From the NCBI GenBank assembly GCA_045601405.1, contig JAZRZO010000061.1, positions 47,527 to 111,526 of the forward strand: a stretch of 64,000 nucleotides of DNA, in the 5' to 3' direction. Positions 7,743-16,083 of the stretch are shown one piece after another. The DNA comes from RGIG5612 sp045601405 (GTDB taxonomy: Bacteria; Bacillota; Clostridia; Lachnospirales; Lachnospiraceae). The notes under the pieces were generated by a model. That model saw only the letters and a list, made by a program, of their open reading frames with translations, did no database searches and had not been told where the DNA came from. Made by a program: the position numbers and the translations under genes. Position 1 is the stretch's first letter; each line of letters opens with the position of its first letter.

Positions 7743-8219
7743 TTATCCTTCCCTTCTGCAGCACAATATGGTGTATTTTCTATCTTTATCTGTTAATTCT
7801 ATCTCTTCGACTTTAAGATCCACCTCTTCAGCGAATGCTTTAACAAGTCCGGTATCCCGGTGCGGAGAAAGTATGAGCTCCTTTGACGATCTTACCGTCT
7901 CTATTCCGTCTGAGAGTATCCGCCTCATTAGTATCCCTCCCACGCCGGATATAATGATGCAATCAGCCTCCCCCGGCAGGATACTGCCAAGTCCGTCTGA
8001 AAGGCGGCATTCGATCTTATCTTCAAAGCCCGCCCGCCTGATGTTATCTTTGGCCTTTGCCAGAGACCCCTCACTTAAGTCTGCTGCGATAACATAAGGA
8101 CAGATGCTGTTTCTCACTAAATATATAGGCACATACCCGTGGTCTGTGCCTATATCTGCCGCCCTCGAGCCGGGCGTTACCTGCTCTGCTATTGTCTTAA
8201 GTCTTTTCGATATACCCAT
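7743..8219 (-). CDS. trmK: tRNA (adenine-N1)-methyltransferase TrmK-like, short form
   Basis: A 158-residue SAM methyltransferase of the TrmK/YqfN family (COG2384), which methylates A22 of tRNA. The SAM-binding motif is AADIGTDHGYVPIYL near residue 20, and IISGVGGILMRRIL is the family's catalytic region. Family members are usually about 230 residues with a C-terminal coiled coil. This one stops after DKDRKYTILCCRREG, so the coiled coil is missing. It abuts rpoD, the common arrangement in Bacillota (dnaG-rpoD-trmK). Confidence 0.85.
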   Translation of the reverse strand: MGISKRLKTIAEQVTPGSRAADIGTDHGYVPIYLVRNSICPYVIAADLSEGSLAKAKDNIRRAGFEDKIECRLSDGLGSILPGEADCIIISGVGGILMRRILSDGIETVRSSKELILSPHRDTGLVKAFAEEVDLKVEEIELTDKDRKYTILCCRREG

Positions 8220-10274
8220 TCAGTCAAGAAAATCCTTCAGTTTTCTGCTTCTGCTCGGATGTCTAAGCTTTCTCAGCGCCTTCGCCTCTATCTGCCTGAT
8301 ACGTTCTCTTGTAACGCTGAATTCCTTTCCAACCTCCTCTAGAGTTCTTGCTCTTCCGTCCTCAAGTCCAAACCTCAGCTTAAGAACCTCCTGCTCTCTA
8401 TCTGTAAGTGTTGTGAGCACGCCGTTTAACTGCTCCTTTAAAAGAACAAACGTTGCCGCATCCACGGGCGAGGTTATGTTCTCATCCTTGATGAAGTCTC
8501 CGAGATGCGAATCCTCCTCCTCGCCTATCGGAGTTTCCAGCGATACCGGATCCTGGGATATCTTAAGTATCTCCCTTACCCTTTGCACCGGAATATCCAT
8601 CTTCTCCGCGATCTCTTCATTTGTGGGTTCTCTGCCGAGCTCCTGAAGAAGCTGTCTGGATATCCTCAATAGCTTATTTATGGTCTCTACCATGTGTACC
8701 GGGATACGGATAGTCCGCGCCTGGTCTGCAATAGCCCTGGTGATCGCCTGCCTTATCCACCACGTAGCATAGGTTGAGAATTTATAGCCCTTCTTGTAGT
8801 CGAATTTTTCAACAGCTTTCATAAGACCCAAGTTTCCTTCCTGTATAAGGTCTAAAAGCTGCATGCCTCTTCCCACATATCTTTTCGCAATACTCACCAC
8901 CAGTCTGAGATTTGCCTCTGCGAGCTTGGACTTAGCCTCCGGGTCTCCTTTTTCCATGCGTTTTGCCAGGACTACCTCTTCTTCAGATGTAAGCAGGGGG
9001 ACCTTGCCTATCTCCTTAAGATACATCCTCACATGGTCTTCGATATTCACATTGTTTTCCAGGTCGGAGATGTCCAGGTCAACCTCAGTTGCTTCCTCAT
9101 CTCCCTCTTCGATATCAACATCATCGTCAATATCAAGTATGATGTCCTCATCATTTATATCTGTTCTGAGCACATCTATCCCCTTGCCTTCAATGTACTC
9201 AACTATGCTTTCCATAAGCTCCTGACTAAGCGCCATTGACGGGAAATATTTTTCAATCTCGGCGTATTCAATCACCTTCTTTTTCTTTTCCGCGTCTTTA
9301 ACAAGCTTTGCGAGTCCGGCCTCAACCGCCTCCTGATCCTGAGACGCCTCTTCGCCGTCTGCTACCGACTGTTCCCATGATATAACGGCTCCTTCTTCTT
9401 CAGCAGCCTCTGTCACTTTTTCTTCCGCAGTCTTCTTTACGGCTTTATTTGTTTTTTTCTTTTCCTCTTTTACCGCGGACTTTTTTTCAGTCTTTTTTGT
9501 TTCCTCAGTCTTAGCCGATCCCTTTTTAGCCGTTGTCTTCTTTTCCGTTTTCTTCGGTTCTTCCTTTTTAGCCGTTGTTTTCTTTACAGTCTTCTTTGTC
9601 TCTTCCTTTTTAGCCGCTGCCTTCTTCTGCTCTTCTTTTTTTACTGTCGTTTTCTTTTCGGCCTTTTTCGGCTCTTCTTTTTTTGATGCGGTCTTTTTAA
9701 CAGCTTTTTTAGGTTCTTCTTTTTTTGTCGCAGTCTTCTTAACAGCTTTTTTTGCCTCTTCTTTTTTTGTCGCGGTCTTCTTAACAGCTTTTTTAGGTTC
9801 TTCTTTTTTTGTCGCAGTCTTCTTAACAGCTTTTTTTGCCTCTTCTTTTTTTGTTGCGGTCTTCTTCACAGCTTTTTTAGGCTCTTCCTTTTTTGCTGTC
9901 GTTTTCTTTTCAGCTTTTTTTGCCTCTTCTTTTTTTGTTGCGGTCTTCTTCACAGCTTTTTTAGGCTCTTCCTTTTTTGCTGCCGTTTTCTTTTCGGCTT
10001 TTTTAGACTCTTCTTTTTTTGTCGCAGTCTTCTTAGTAGCTTTTTTAGGCTCTTCCTTTTTTGCTGTCGTTTTCTTTTCGGCTTTTTTAGGCTCTTCTTT
10101 TTTTGTCGCCGTCTTCTTAACAGTCTTATTCGGCTCTTCCTTTTTTGCCCTTGTCTTCTTTACAGTCTTCTTCGGCTCTTCCTTTTTAGCCGCGGTCTTT
10201 TTGCTCACCTTTTTCTCCTCGGTTTTTGCCGCAGTCTTCTTTGTCTTCTTTTCACTTTCCTTTTTAGTTGCCAT
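8220..10274 (-). CDS. rpoD: Primary sigma factor RpoD with lysine-rich repeat N-terminus
   Basis: A 684-residue housekeeping sigma factor. Residues about 24-262 are tandem KKTATKKEEPKKA-type repeats of 14 residues. Next come a sigma-1.1-like segment (YAEIEKYFPSMALSQELMES), an acidic stretch, region 1.2 (DHVRMYLKEIGKVPLLT), region 2 (LRLVVSIAKRYVGRGMQ, then YKFSTYATWWIRQAI), region 3 and region 4 with the -35 helix (TLEEVGKEFSVTRERIRQIE). I chose the ATG at 10274 (MATKKESEKK) because GGGAGGG lies nine bases before it. It overlaps the dnaG end by 11 bp. Typical clostridial RpoD is about 370-400 residues, so the extension is striking. Confidence 0.93.
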   Translation of the reverse strand: MATKKESEKKTKKTAAKTEEKKVSKKTAAKKEEPKKTVKKTRAKKEEPNKTVKKTATKKEEPKKAEKKTTAKKEEPKKATKKTATKKEESKKAEKKTAAKKEEPKKAVKKTATKKEEAKKAEKKTTAKKEEPKKAVKKTATKKEEAKKAVKKTATKKEEPKKAVKKTATKKEEAKKAVKKTATKKEEPKKAVKKTASKKEEPKKAEKKTTVKKEEQKKAAAKKEETKKTVKKTTAKKEEPKKTEKKTTAKKGSAKTEETKKTEKKSAVKEEKKKTNKAVKKTAEEKVTEAAEEEGAVISWEQSVADGEEASQDQEAVEAGLAKLVKDAEKKKKVIEYAEIEKYFPSMALSQELMESIVEYIEGKGIDVLRTDINDEDIILDIDDDVDIEEGDEEATEVDLDISDLENNVNIEDHVRMYLKEIGKVPLLTSEEEVVLAKRMEKGDPEAKSKLAEANLRLVVSIAKRYVGRGMQLLDLIQEGNLGLMKAVEKFDYKKGYKFSTYATWWIRQAITRAIADQARTIRIPVHMVETINKLLRISRQLLQELGREPTNEEIAEKMDIPVQRVREILKISQDPVSLETPIGEEEDSHLGDFIKDENITSPVDAATFVLLKEQLNGVLTTLTDREQEVLKLRFGLEDGRARTLEEVGKEFSVTRERIRQIEAKALRKLRHPSRSRKLKDFLD
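9618..10163 (-). repeat. 42-bp coding tandem repeat array in rpoD
   Basis: Thirteen uninterrupted 14-codon units (residues 38-219 of RpoD) alternate VKKTATKKEEPKKA with VKKTATKKEEAKKA or EKKTTAKKEEPKKA. The nucleotide sequence is nearly identical between several neighbouring units, with an 84-bp higher-order period, so recent expansion is likely and copy number may vary. Confidence 0.9.
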
Positions 10275-12048
10275 AGCTATTTTCCCTCCCGAAAATATCA
10301 ATTTTCCGTAGCTTTTCCTCTTCTTTTTTCAGCCTGAGGATCTCCTGAACATCTTTTGTATCGGCTATCTGCCGCTCCAGAGTATTTTCCTTCATCCGGA
10401 TAACACATTCGTTTATCTCTCTTTCCCTCTCTCCGGGACCGGTCTCTCCCTCCGGAATGAATTCAAATATCTCCGCAACCTTTTCCTGCGTTTCGCTATC
10501 CTCAAAAGCACTGATGATACCTGATTGCCTTATACCACCATTTTCTATCTGCTCAAAAAGCATTGCCGCCACCTTGTCATAAGGCGAAACAGAAAAATCA
10601 TTTTCATCGATGATCTGATGAACGCTGTCATATAATGACACATCCCTCGCTATATAAGAAAGCAGCATCTTTTCACACAACCTCAAGGCATCGCTCTTTT
10701 CATTTTTCCCGGAAAAGTCCTGTGCCGGCATCTGATACCCTCCGGCATCATCTCTATTAAGCGCAAACCGCTTCACCTGAGTATTCAGGGTGTTTATATC
10801 TATGTCATATTTTTCAGAAACGACTCTGATGTAACTGTCTGATTCCATCGGATCTGAGATATAGCTTAGCCTTCTGGCGATCTCATTATTCAGCCGGGTT
10901 TTCTCATCCGGATCATTAACATCATATCTCAGACTCAGGCATTCTATTTCAAATAATAAACCATTTTGAGCATTTTTCAATCTTTCTTTATATTCTTCCG
11001 CGCCCTCCGCCTTTATAAGCTCGTCCGGATCCTTATATGGTGAAAGATCTGCGACCTTTACGAACAGGCCGGCATCCTTCAGCCGGGGTATGGCTCTCAG
11101 AGCCGCATCCCGTCCCGCCGTATCCGAGTCAAAGGATATGATCACGGATCCGGCATACCGCTTAAGCGTGCCTGCATGCCCGTCTGTAAATGCCGTTCCG
11201 AGTGAGGCAACCGCATTGGAAAAGCCCGCCTGGTGGAGCGCGATCACATCCATATATCCCTCACAAAGGATGAGGGACTTTCCCTTATGTTTTTTGGCGA
11301 CATTCAATCCGTAAAGGGTTCTCCTTTTATTAAAGCATTCCGTCTCGGGCGAGTTAAGATACTTGGGCTCACCATCACCCATAACTCTGCCTCCGAACGC
11401 TACCACCTTGCCCCTTACATCCATTATGGGAAACATTACCCTGTTCCAGAAATAATCATGGGTATCTGTTTCTTTGATCGTAAACAGCCCGGTGGCCTTT
11501 AAGAGCTCGTCGCTGTAGCCCTTTTCCTTTATATATCTGTACAGATCATCTCTGTATTTATCTGAATATCCAAGCCCGAATGATGTTATCGTCTCATCGG
11601 TAAGACCTCTGTCCTTCAGATACTCATACGCCCTGGCTCCTCTTTCACTCTTCAGCAGACGGTAAAAATATACCGCCGCCTCCTTATTCACCTCCAGTAT
11701 CTCTTCCCTTCTTCTGGCTCTCTCCCTTTCTTCTCTGGAGTAATTCGGCGCGGGCAGTTCTATTCCAGCTCTGTCTGCGAGCTGCTTAAGAGCCTCGGTA
11801 TATGACACATTTTCATATTTCATTATGAATGTCAGTACCGTTCCGCCTTTATGACATCCGAAGCAGTAATACATCTTTTTTGTGCCGTTGTCTGTAACCG
11901 AAAAAGAGGGGGTCTTTTCATTATGAAACGGGCACAGGCCGAAATACGTGGAGCCTTTTTTTGTAAGCTTCACATAGCTTCCGATCACATCAACGATATT
12001 ATTCGCGTCTATTACGCGATCCACCAGTTCCTGCGGATAGAACATCAT
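10264..12048 (-). CDS. dnaG: DNA primase
   Basis: A primase of 594 residues. The N-terminal zinc-binding motif is CPFHNEKTPSF followed by YYCFGCHKGG. The catalytic TOPRIM domain follows (ILCEGYMDVIALHQAGF, then IISFDSDTAGRDAA and KDPDELI), and the C-terminal part should bind DnaB. The start is one of two adjacent ATGs. The one at 12048 overlaps the dgt stop as ATGA, with GGGGGAG directly before it. It lies between dgt and rpoD, the classic macromolecular synthesis arrangement. Confidence 0.95.
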   Translation of the reverse strand: MMFYPQELVDRVIDANNIVDVIGSYVKLTKKGSTYFGLCPFHNEKTPSFSVTDNGTKKMYYCFGCHKGGTVLTFIMKYENVSYTEALKQLADRAGIELPAPNYSREERERARRREEILEVNKEAAVYFYRLLKSERGARAYEYLKDRGLTDETITSFGLGYSDKYRDDLYRYIKEKGYSDELLKATGLFTIKETDTHDYFWNRVMFPIMDVRGKVVAFGGRVMGDGEPKYLNSPETECFNKRRTLYGLNVAKKHKGKSLILCEGYMDVIALHQAGFSNAVASLGTAFTDGHAGTLKRYAGSVIISFDSDTAGRDAALRAIPRLKDAGLFVKVADLSPYKDPDELIKAEGAEEYKERLKNAQNGLLFEIECLSLRYDVNDPDEKTRLNNEIARRLSYISDPMESDSYIRVVSEKYDIDINTLNTQVKRFALNRDDAGGYQMPAQDFSGKNEKSDALRLCEKMLLSYIARDVSLYDSVHQIIDENDFSVSPYDKVAAMLFEQIENGGIRQSGIISAFEDSETQEKVAEIFEFIPEGETGPGEREREINECVIRMKENTLERQIADTKDVQEILRLKKEEEKLRKIDIFGRENSYGN

Positions 12049-13046
12049 CTCCCCCAAAACTCGGGAACAAACAGATCTTTATAAACAGAAACAGCATATA
12101 TGTCTGTCATTCCCGATATGTAGTCGCAGATAGCTCGCTCTTTGCTAACGCCTTTATTTTCAATCTGTTCCCTGATATCGCCGGGAAGCTTATCAGGCGC
12201 CTCCAGAAAATGATTAAACATTGCCAGCAGCATAGTCCGGGCCTTCCCATCCTGCGATTTGCATTTCATGTTCAGGTAAACATTTTCAAACATGAATGTC
12301 CGAAATTCCATCATTGCCTTAAATATATGGTCATCCATACTTATGTGGTTTTTATCCATGGAATTAATTATTATATTTTTGATCAGCGTATCAAGCCTCT
12401 CTTTTCTTGTTTTGCCCAGCACTTCTTTGATATTGCCGGGAACATCCTCCTCTTTCAGGATGCCTGCTCTTATCGCGTCGTCAAGATCGTGGTTGATATA
12501 TGCTATCTTGTCCGAAAGCCTTACAATATTTCCCTCCAGCGTAGCCGGGCGCCCGGCCAGACCGTGGTTGACGATGCCGTCCCTTACCTCCCAGGAAAGG
12601 TTAAGCCCTTCTCCTCCGTTTTCCAGTTTCTCAACTATCCTGAGACTCTGTATGTTGTGCTTGAACGCAACCTTTGAATTAAGCGCCCTCTCGCCTGCGT
12701 GCCCGAAGGGCGTATGTCCCAGGTCATGACTTAGCGCTATGGCCTCTGTAAGATCCTCGTTCAGTCTTAGCGCAGACGCGATAGTTCTCGAGATCTGAGA
12801 TACCTCAAGGGTATGGGTAAGCCTTGTCCTGTAGTGGTCTCCGGATGGCGCAAGAAAAACCTGGGTCTTATGCTTAAGACGCCTGAATGCCTTACAGTGT
12901 ATCACCCTGTCTCTGTCCCTTTGAAAGCAGGTTCTTATTTCACAGGGTTCTATCTCTCTTTCCCTGCCTTTGCTGTCACAGCTTAAAGCCGCGTAGGGTG
13001 ACAGCTGCTCCTTTTCCTGTTTTTCTTTCTTTTCTCTAATTGTCAT
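12045..13046 (-). CDS. dgt: Deoxyguanosinetriphosphate triphosphohydrolase-like HD protein
   Basis: A 333-residue HD-domain phosphohydrolase. RTRLTHTLEVSQISR supplies the first histidine and ALSHDLGHTPFGHAGE the HD pair, as in Dgt-type dNTPases, which cleave dNTPs to nucleoside and triphosphate. EIRTCFQRDRDRVIHCKAFRRL is the usual N-terminal signature of the type lacking the E. coli insertions. The start is uncertain: an ATG at 13046 lies inside the end of the upstream gene, and a GTG at 13073 would add nine residues. Gene order dgt-dnaG-rpoD is typical of Clostridia. Confidence 0.88.
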   Translation of the reverse strand: MTIREKKEKQEKEQLSPYAALSCDSKGREREIEPCEIRTCFQRDRDRVIHCKAFRRLKHKTQVFLAPSGDHYRTRLTHTLEVSQISRTIASALRLNEDLTEAIALSHDLGHTPFGHAGERALNSKVAFKHNIQSLRIVEKLENGGEGLNLSWEVRDGIVNHGLAGRPATLEGNIVRLSDKIAYINHDLDDAIRAGILKEEDVPGNIKEVLGKTRKERLDTLIKNIIINSMDKNHISMDDHIFKAMMEFRTFMFENVYLNMKCKSQDGKARTMLLAMFNHFLEAPDKLPGDIREQIENKGVSKERAICDYISGMTDIYAVSVYKDLFVPEFWGR

Positions 13047-14028
13047 CCGCAGGTATTTCCTGAGTATGTTCACTGTCCGCGTACGGAACTGATGTTGTCA
13101 TAGATTGCATCAACAAATACAGATTCTTAAGATTTTTGTCTGAAGAGAGGGCTTCGTCAAGTGCTTTATTTGTGTCGTCGAGCAATGATCTTACCGGCTC
13201 TCTGTAGGAAACAAGATTCATATATTTTAATATCTCTTCATCTGTGTACATATCAGCATTTATCTTAAGCGACCCGTCCTCCGGATAGTAATTCAGATAA
13301 AAGCTGTCAACCGCAGGGGCTGTCTTATCTATATTCGCAAAATGCATGTCACTGTAAACAAATGCCACGATGCTGTTTTCATTTATTCCTTTTGTGACAT
13401 AAACCTTAAGATTATCATAGCCGTCCACTATCTGCGATACCTCGGTTGTGACATAAGCCTTGGAGGGCTCGTCAAACATCGCATCTAATATAGTTGTATT
13501 TCCGGATGCCATTGCTTTGTAATACTCACTGAAAAAATCGTTTATGGTTTCAGATCCGCTTTCTTCTATCTCCTGATCGCGGATCTGATCCATATAGTTT
13601 GTTTTATTTTTCTTAGTATGCGGCGTCAGGGCAATGATCGCTACTACCACAACGATCAGTGCCATCGGCACGAGTATGAGCAGCTCTTTTACGTGTCTTT
13701 TAGCAAACGACGGCCTTTTGCCTGCCGCTTTGTCTGCAGCCTCTCCTTCGTCATCCACAGGCTCTTTCCCTCCGCCGTCTGCGTCATTTTTCGACCCGGC
13801 TTTAGCTGTGAACTTTGCGGTCATATCTTCAGTTTCGGCTGTGACATCCACAGGTTCATCTTCAGTTTCTTTTATGTTTTCCTTAAACTCGCCTTTGGCT
13901 TCGGGATCTGTTATTTCTTTGTCCGGCGCAGGCTCTTCCTGAACAGCCTGTTTTTTTACTCTTCTATGTCCGGGCATGCTTCTCTTCAGTTCTTCTTTTT
14001 CAGTTGTGGTATTATTTTCTTCTGTCAA
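13036..14028 (-). CDS. Single-pass membrane protein of unknown function
   Basis: I do not recognise this 330-residue protein. Residues 1-110 are charged and of low complexity (KEEL, EEPAPDKE, ETEDEPVDV), a single transmembrane helix follows at about 115-135 (LLILVPMALIVVVVAIIAL), and about 190 residues lie outside, with tyrosine- and aspartate-rich strands (SEYYKAMASGNTTILDAMFD) resembling NTF2-like or SH3-like extracytoplasmic modules of Clostridia. The frame begins at a TTG (14028) with AAGG upstream. The last codons overlap the dgt start, so the two are translationally coupled. Confidence 0.75.
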   Translation of the reverse strand: MTEENNTTTEKEELKRSMPGHRRVKKQAVQEEPAPDKEITDPEAKGEFKENIKETEDEPVDVTAETEDMTAKFTAKAGSKNDADGGGKEPVDDEGEAADKAAGKRPSFAKRHVKELLILVPMALIVVVVAIIALTPHTKKNKTNYMDQIRDQEIEESGSETINDFFSEYYKAMASGNTTILDAMFDEPSKAYVTTEVSQIVDGYDNLKVYVTKGINENSIVAFVYSDMHFANIDKTAPAVDSFYLNYYPEDGSLKINADMYTDEEILKYMNLVSYREPVRSLLDDTNKALDEALSSDKNLKNLYLLMQSMTTSVPYADSEHTQEIPADDN

Positions 14029-14054
14029 TTTGAAGCAACCTTTCCAAAATATAT

Positions 14055-14674
14055 TTAATATGTTCCAAAAAGCCTGTCTCCCGCGTCACCAAGACCCGGA
14101 ACTATATAGCCTTTTTCATTAAGTCCTTCATCCAGAGCAGCCAGCATGATGTCAACATCCGGATGATCTTTTTCTATTCTTTCAACGCCCTCCGGTGCTC
14201 CTACAAGACATACCAGTACTATCTCTTTTGCACCGCGTTCTTTGATCTGTGTTATCGCTGCGGTAGCGGTTCCGCCCGTTGCGAGCATCGGATCTGTTAC
14301 GAACACCAGAGACCTGTCCATATCCTTCGGGAATCTTGCGTAATATTCATGCGGAGCCAGTGTAACCTTGTCTCTTTACATACCTATGTGTCCTATCTTT
14401 GCTGCAGGTATGATATCTCTGAAACCATCCACAAATCCGATACCCGCCCTTAATATGGGAACCAGAACTATTTTTTCTCCAGCTCAAAGCCTGTGGTCTC
14501 ACATATAGGCGTCACTATCTTTTTTTCTATGATAGGTACATTTCTGGTGACCTCATATGCCATCAGTTTTGCTATCTCATCCAGATTCTGTTTGAAGATA
14601 TATGTGGACGTTTCAGCTTCTCTCATGATAGAGAGCTTATGCTTAATAAGTGAATGGTCAAGAACCGTTAACAT
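14055..14674 (-). pseudogene. upp: Uracil phosphoribosyltransferase, disrupted
   Basis: The 5' part (MLTVLDHSLIKHKLSIMRE to ETTGFELEKK) and the 3' part (DRSLVFVTDPMLATGGTATA to GDRLFGTY) together cover a full Upp, which salvages uracil to UMP. Two lesions separate them. An A6 run at 14471-14476 needs one more A to restore KIVLVPILRAGIGFVDGFRD. After IGHIGM a TAA (14376-14378) replaces the tyrosine codon of the expected MYRDKVTLAPHEYY. The start at 14674 has GGAG six bases upstream. Either a recent pseudogene or two sequence errors; see the finding on lesion clustering. Confidence 0.88.
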
Positions 14675-14760
14675 GGCATTCTCCTCACTGTTATACGTTC
14701 CAGAGAAGTTTATCATGACGGCGGCTTTTTTTCAATACATACGGACGGCTGCGTACAGCA

Positions 14761-14800
14761 AAAAGAGACGGCTGCTCGTTGCGCAGCCGTCTCTTTTTTA
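14761..14800. terminator. Bidirectional intrinsic terminator
   Basis: GAGACGGCTGC and GCAGCCGTCTC form a perfect 11-bp stem with a 7-nt loop, flanked by A5 on the left and T6 on the right. It lies between the ribbon-helix-helix gene and upp and should end the former's transcript. Confidence 0.85.
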
Positions 14801-14819
14801 CATTTCTTTCCCCGATATT

Positions 14820-15011
14820 TTACAATGCTTCTACTTCGTATTTTATATCTTCTCTTACCATCTCCTTTCCTACCGGAATAATGCTGCAGTCCGTTTCTAT
14901 CCGGCTCATTACCATGTCTCTTAACAGTCCGGACACTGTTGTCTGTTGTTTTTTTGCGAAATTTTTCAGCATCTCTCCTTCTTCATCTCCTATCCTTAAT
15001 GAGATAACCAT
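14820..15011 (-). CDS. Small ribbon-helix-helix protein, possible antitoxin or repressor
   Basis: A 63-residue protein. MVISLRIGDEEGEMLKNFAK followed by TTVSGLLRDMVMSRIE has the strand-helix-helix pattern of RHH/CopG-type DNA-binding proteins, including RelB-like antitoxins. AGGAGG lies eight bases before the ATG. No toxin gene adjoins it: downstream is a terminator and upstream is a divergent membrane-protein gene. It may regulate itself or that divergent gene. The family call is by pattern only. Confidence 0.65.
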   Translation of the reverse strand: MVISLRIGDEEGEMLKNFAKKQQTTVSGLLRDMVMSRIETDCSIIPVGKEMVREDIKYEVEAL

Positions 15012-15149
15012 GTGTTTGTCCTCCTGTTTATTTTTGTGTCCGCAACTCTACCACGGTTTGGCATCCGGAAATGTTTTTTTGTCGCCAACAGCCCGTTTCA
15101 TGTTGCAAACAGCCTTCCTCCTGCCTGCGCACACTTTCCCAGGTCAGAT

Positions 15150-15178
15150 TTGCCTTTTGATCAGTTTATATCTATAAT
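15150..15178 (+). promoter_or_regulatory. Promoter of the small membrane protein pair
   Basis: TTGCCT and TATAAT are separated by 17 bases, about 30 bases before the start codon at 15210. Confidence 0.5.
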
Positions 15179-15209
15179 AAACGGAGATTTTACAGCCGAA
15201 AGGATAGCT

Positions 15210-15938
15210 ATGGAATACATTCCGCCTAAAAGAAAAAAAGCTGATAAGCAGAACACTCTTAATGTCATGGGTGGCAGAGCTCTCAATCAGAACGACGAAC
15301 TGAAACTCATCATTACTGACCGCAGAAAATACAGCAGCTATGATCAGACGGAAATGAAACGTCAGAACAACACTGCTGACAAGGTTCAGCGCATACAAAA
15401 TGACGTTGACATGGAATACCGCAGAAAGGCTGCGGCAAAAAGAAAAGCTCAGGCTGCGGCTCCTCCTGCCGGAAAGCACCCGCGTCATGGTGTTGAGCCA
15501 GACTATATCCCTGCTATTAAAGAGCGCAGGCTTCAGGAACGTATGCAGGATTTCTACGACCAGGAGGAGGTCTCATACAGCAGCTACAGTGAAGACTACG
15601 CAAGGCAGAGAAAGCGCAGATCATATCCGGAGCCAGTGTCGCGGCGCAGATCATCTTACGACGGTTACTATGATGATGCATACTACGAAGACGACAGCAA
15701 CTACGCTGCCGACACATGGCCGGCAGCTTCAAAAGGCCGCACGACCAGCATGATCGCTCTGATCATTCAGGGCATATTATCTCTGGCGCTCATCATCATA
15801 CTCATAACGCTCAATGTATTTTCATTTAAGCTTATAGCAATAGCCTCGGCAGTACTGATAGTCCTCTGGCTCTTTGTATATATATCCCTGCGGTCATATT
15901 TCCGTGGCCGCGGCAAAAAGAAGAACAGGAGAAGATGA
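15210..15938 (+). CDS. Basic protein with two C-terminal transmembrane helices, unknown
   Basis: I do not recognise this 242-residue protein. The start at 15210 (MEYIPPKRKK) is chosen because AAAGGA lies five bases upstream and follows a good promoter; the open frame extends 66 codons further but without gene-like character. Residues 1-175 are very hydrophilic, rich in Arg, Lys, Tyr, Asp and Ser (SRRRSSYDGYYDDAYYEDD). Two hydrophobic helices follow (about 183-205 and 210-230), then a basic tail GRGKKKNRRR. It overlaps the next small gene by ATGA. A cytoplasmic disordered arm tethered to the membrane is the plausible topology. Confidence 0.75.
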   Translation: MEYIPPKRKKADKQNTLNVMGGRALNQNDELKLIITDRRKYSSYDQTEMKRQNNTADKVQRIQNDVDMEYRRKAAAKRKAQAAAPPAGKHPRHGVEPDYIPAIKERRLQERMQDFYDQEEVSYSSYSEDYARQRKRRSYPEPVSRRRSSYDGYYDDAYYEDDSNYAADTWPAASKGRTTSMIALIIQGILSLALIIILITLNVFSFKLIAIASAVLIVLWLFVYISLRSYFRGRGKKKNRRR

Positions 15939-16081
15939 TGAAAAAAAAGAAAAAAAGAAAAATAAGGATCAGCAAAAAAGACCTTAGGAGATTAAAAAAA
16001 TATTCAACCTTCGGATTATCTTTTCTGGTGATAGGCGTGGTGGTCGCTATCGCATTATTAGACGAAAAGAAAAACTCCTGA
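15935..16081 (+). CDS. 48-residue basic membrane peptide
   Basis: The frame starts at the ATG of an ATGATGA overlap with the preceding gene and encodes MMKKKKKRKIRISKKDLRRL, one transmembrane helix (FGLSFLVIGVVVAIALL) and the tail DEKKNS. It stops three bases before the convergent dut stop codon. The strongly basic N-terminus predicts an N-in orientation. The overlap and shared basic/hydrophobic style suggest it works with the upstream two-helix protein. Unknown family. Confidence 0.65.
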   Translation: MMKKKKKRKIRISKKDLRRLKKYSTFGLSFLVIGVVVAIALLDEKKNS

Positions 16082-16083
16082 TA

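Noticed and set aside
9450..10220. Regular 42-bp repeats that could look like a CRISPR array
   Set aside because: There are no unique spacers; the repeats are contiguous codons in frame with rpoD and encode a regular Lys-rich peptide.
12045..13046. Selection of dgt as an anti-phage dNTPase
   Set aside because: Its place between a membrane protein and dnaG-rpoD is the normal housekeeping position and no defence genes adjoin it.
14320..14480. Programmed frameshift in upp at the A6 run
   Set aside because: A second lesion, a TAA in the restored frame about 100 bp later, would still stop translation, so recoding at the A-run alone cannot give a full protein.
15012..15209. Extension of the plus-strand membrane protein back to 15012
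   Set aside because: It would run through the promoter and across the divergent gene's ribosome site; the ribosome site at 15200 fits the later start.
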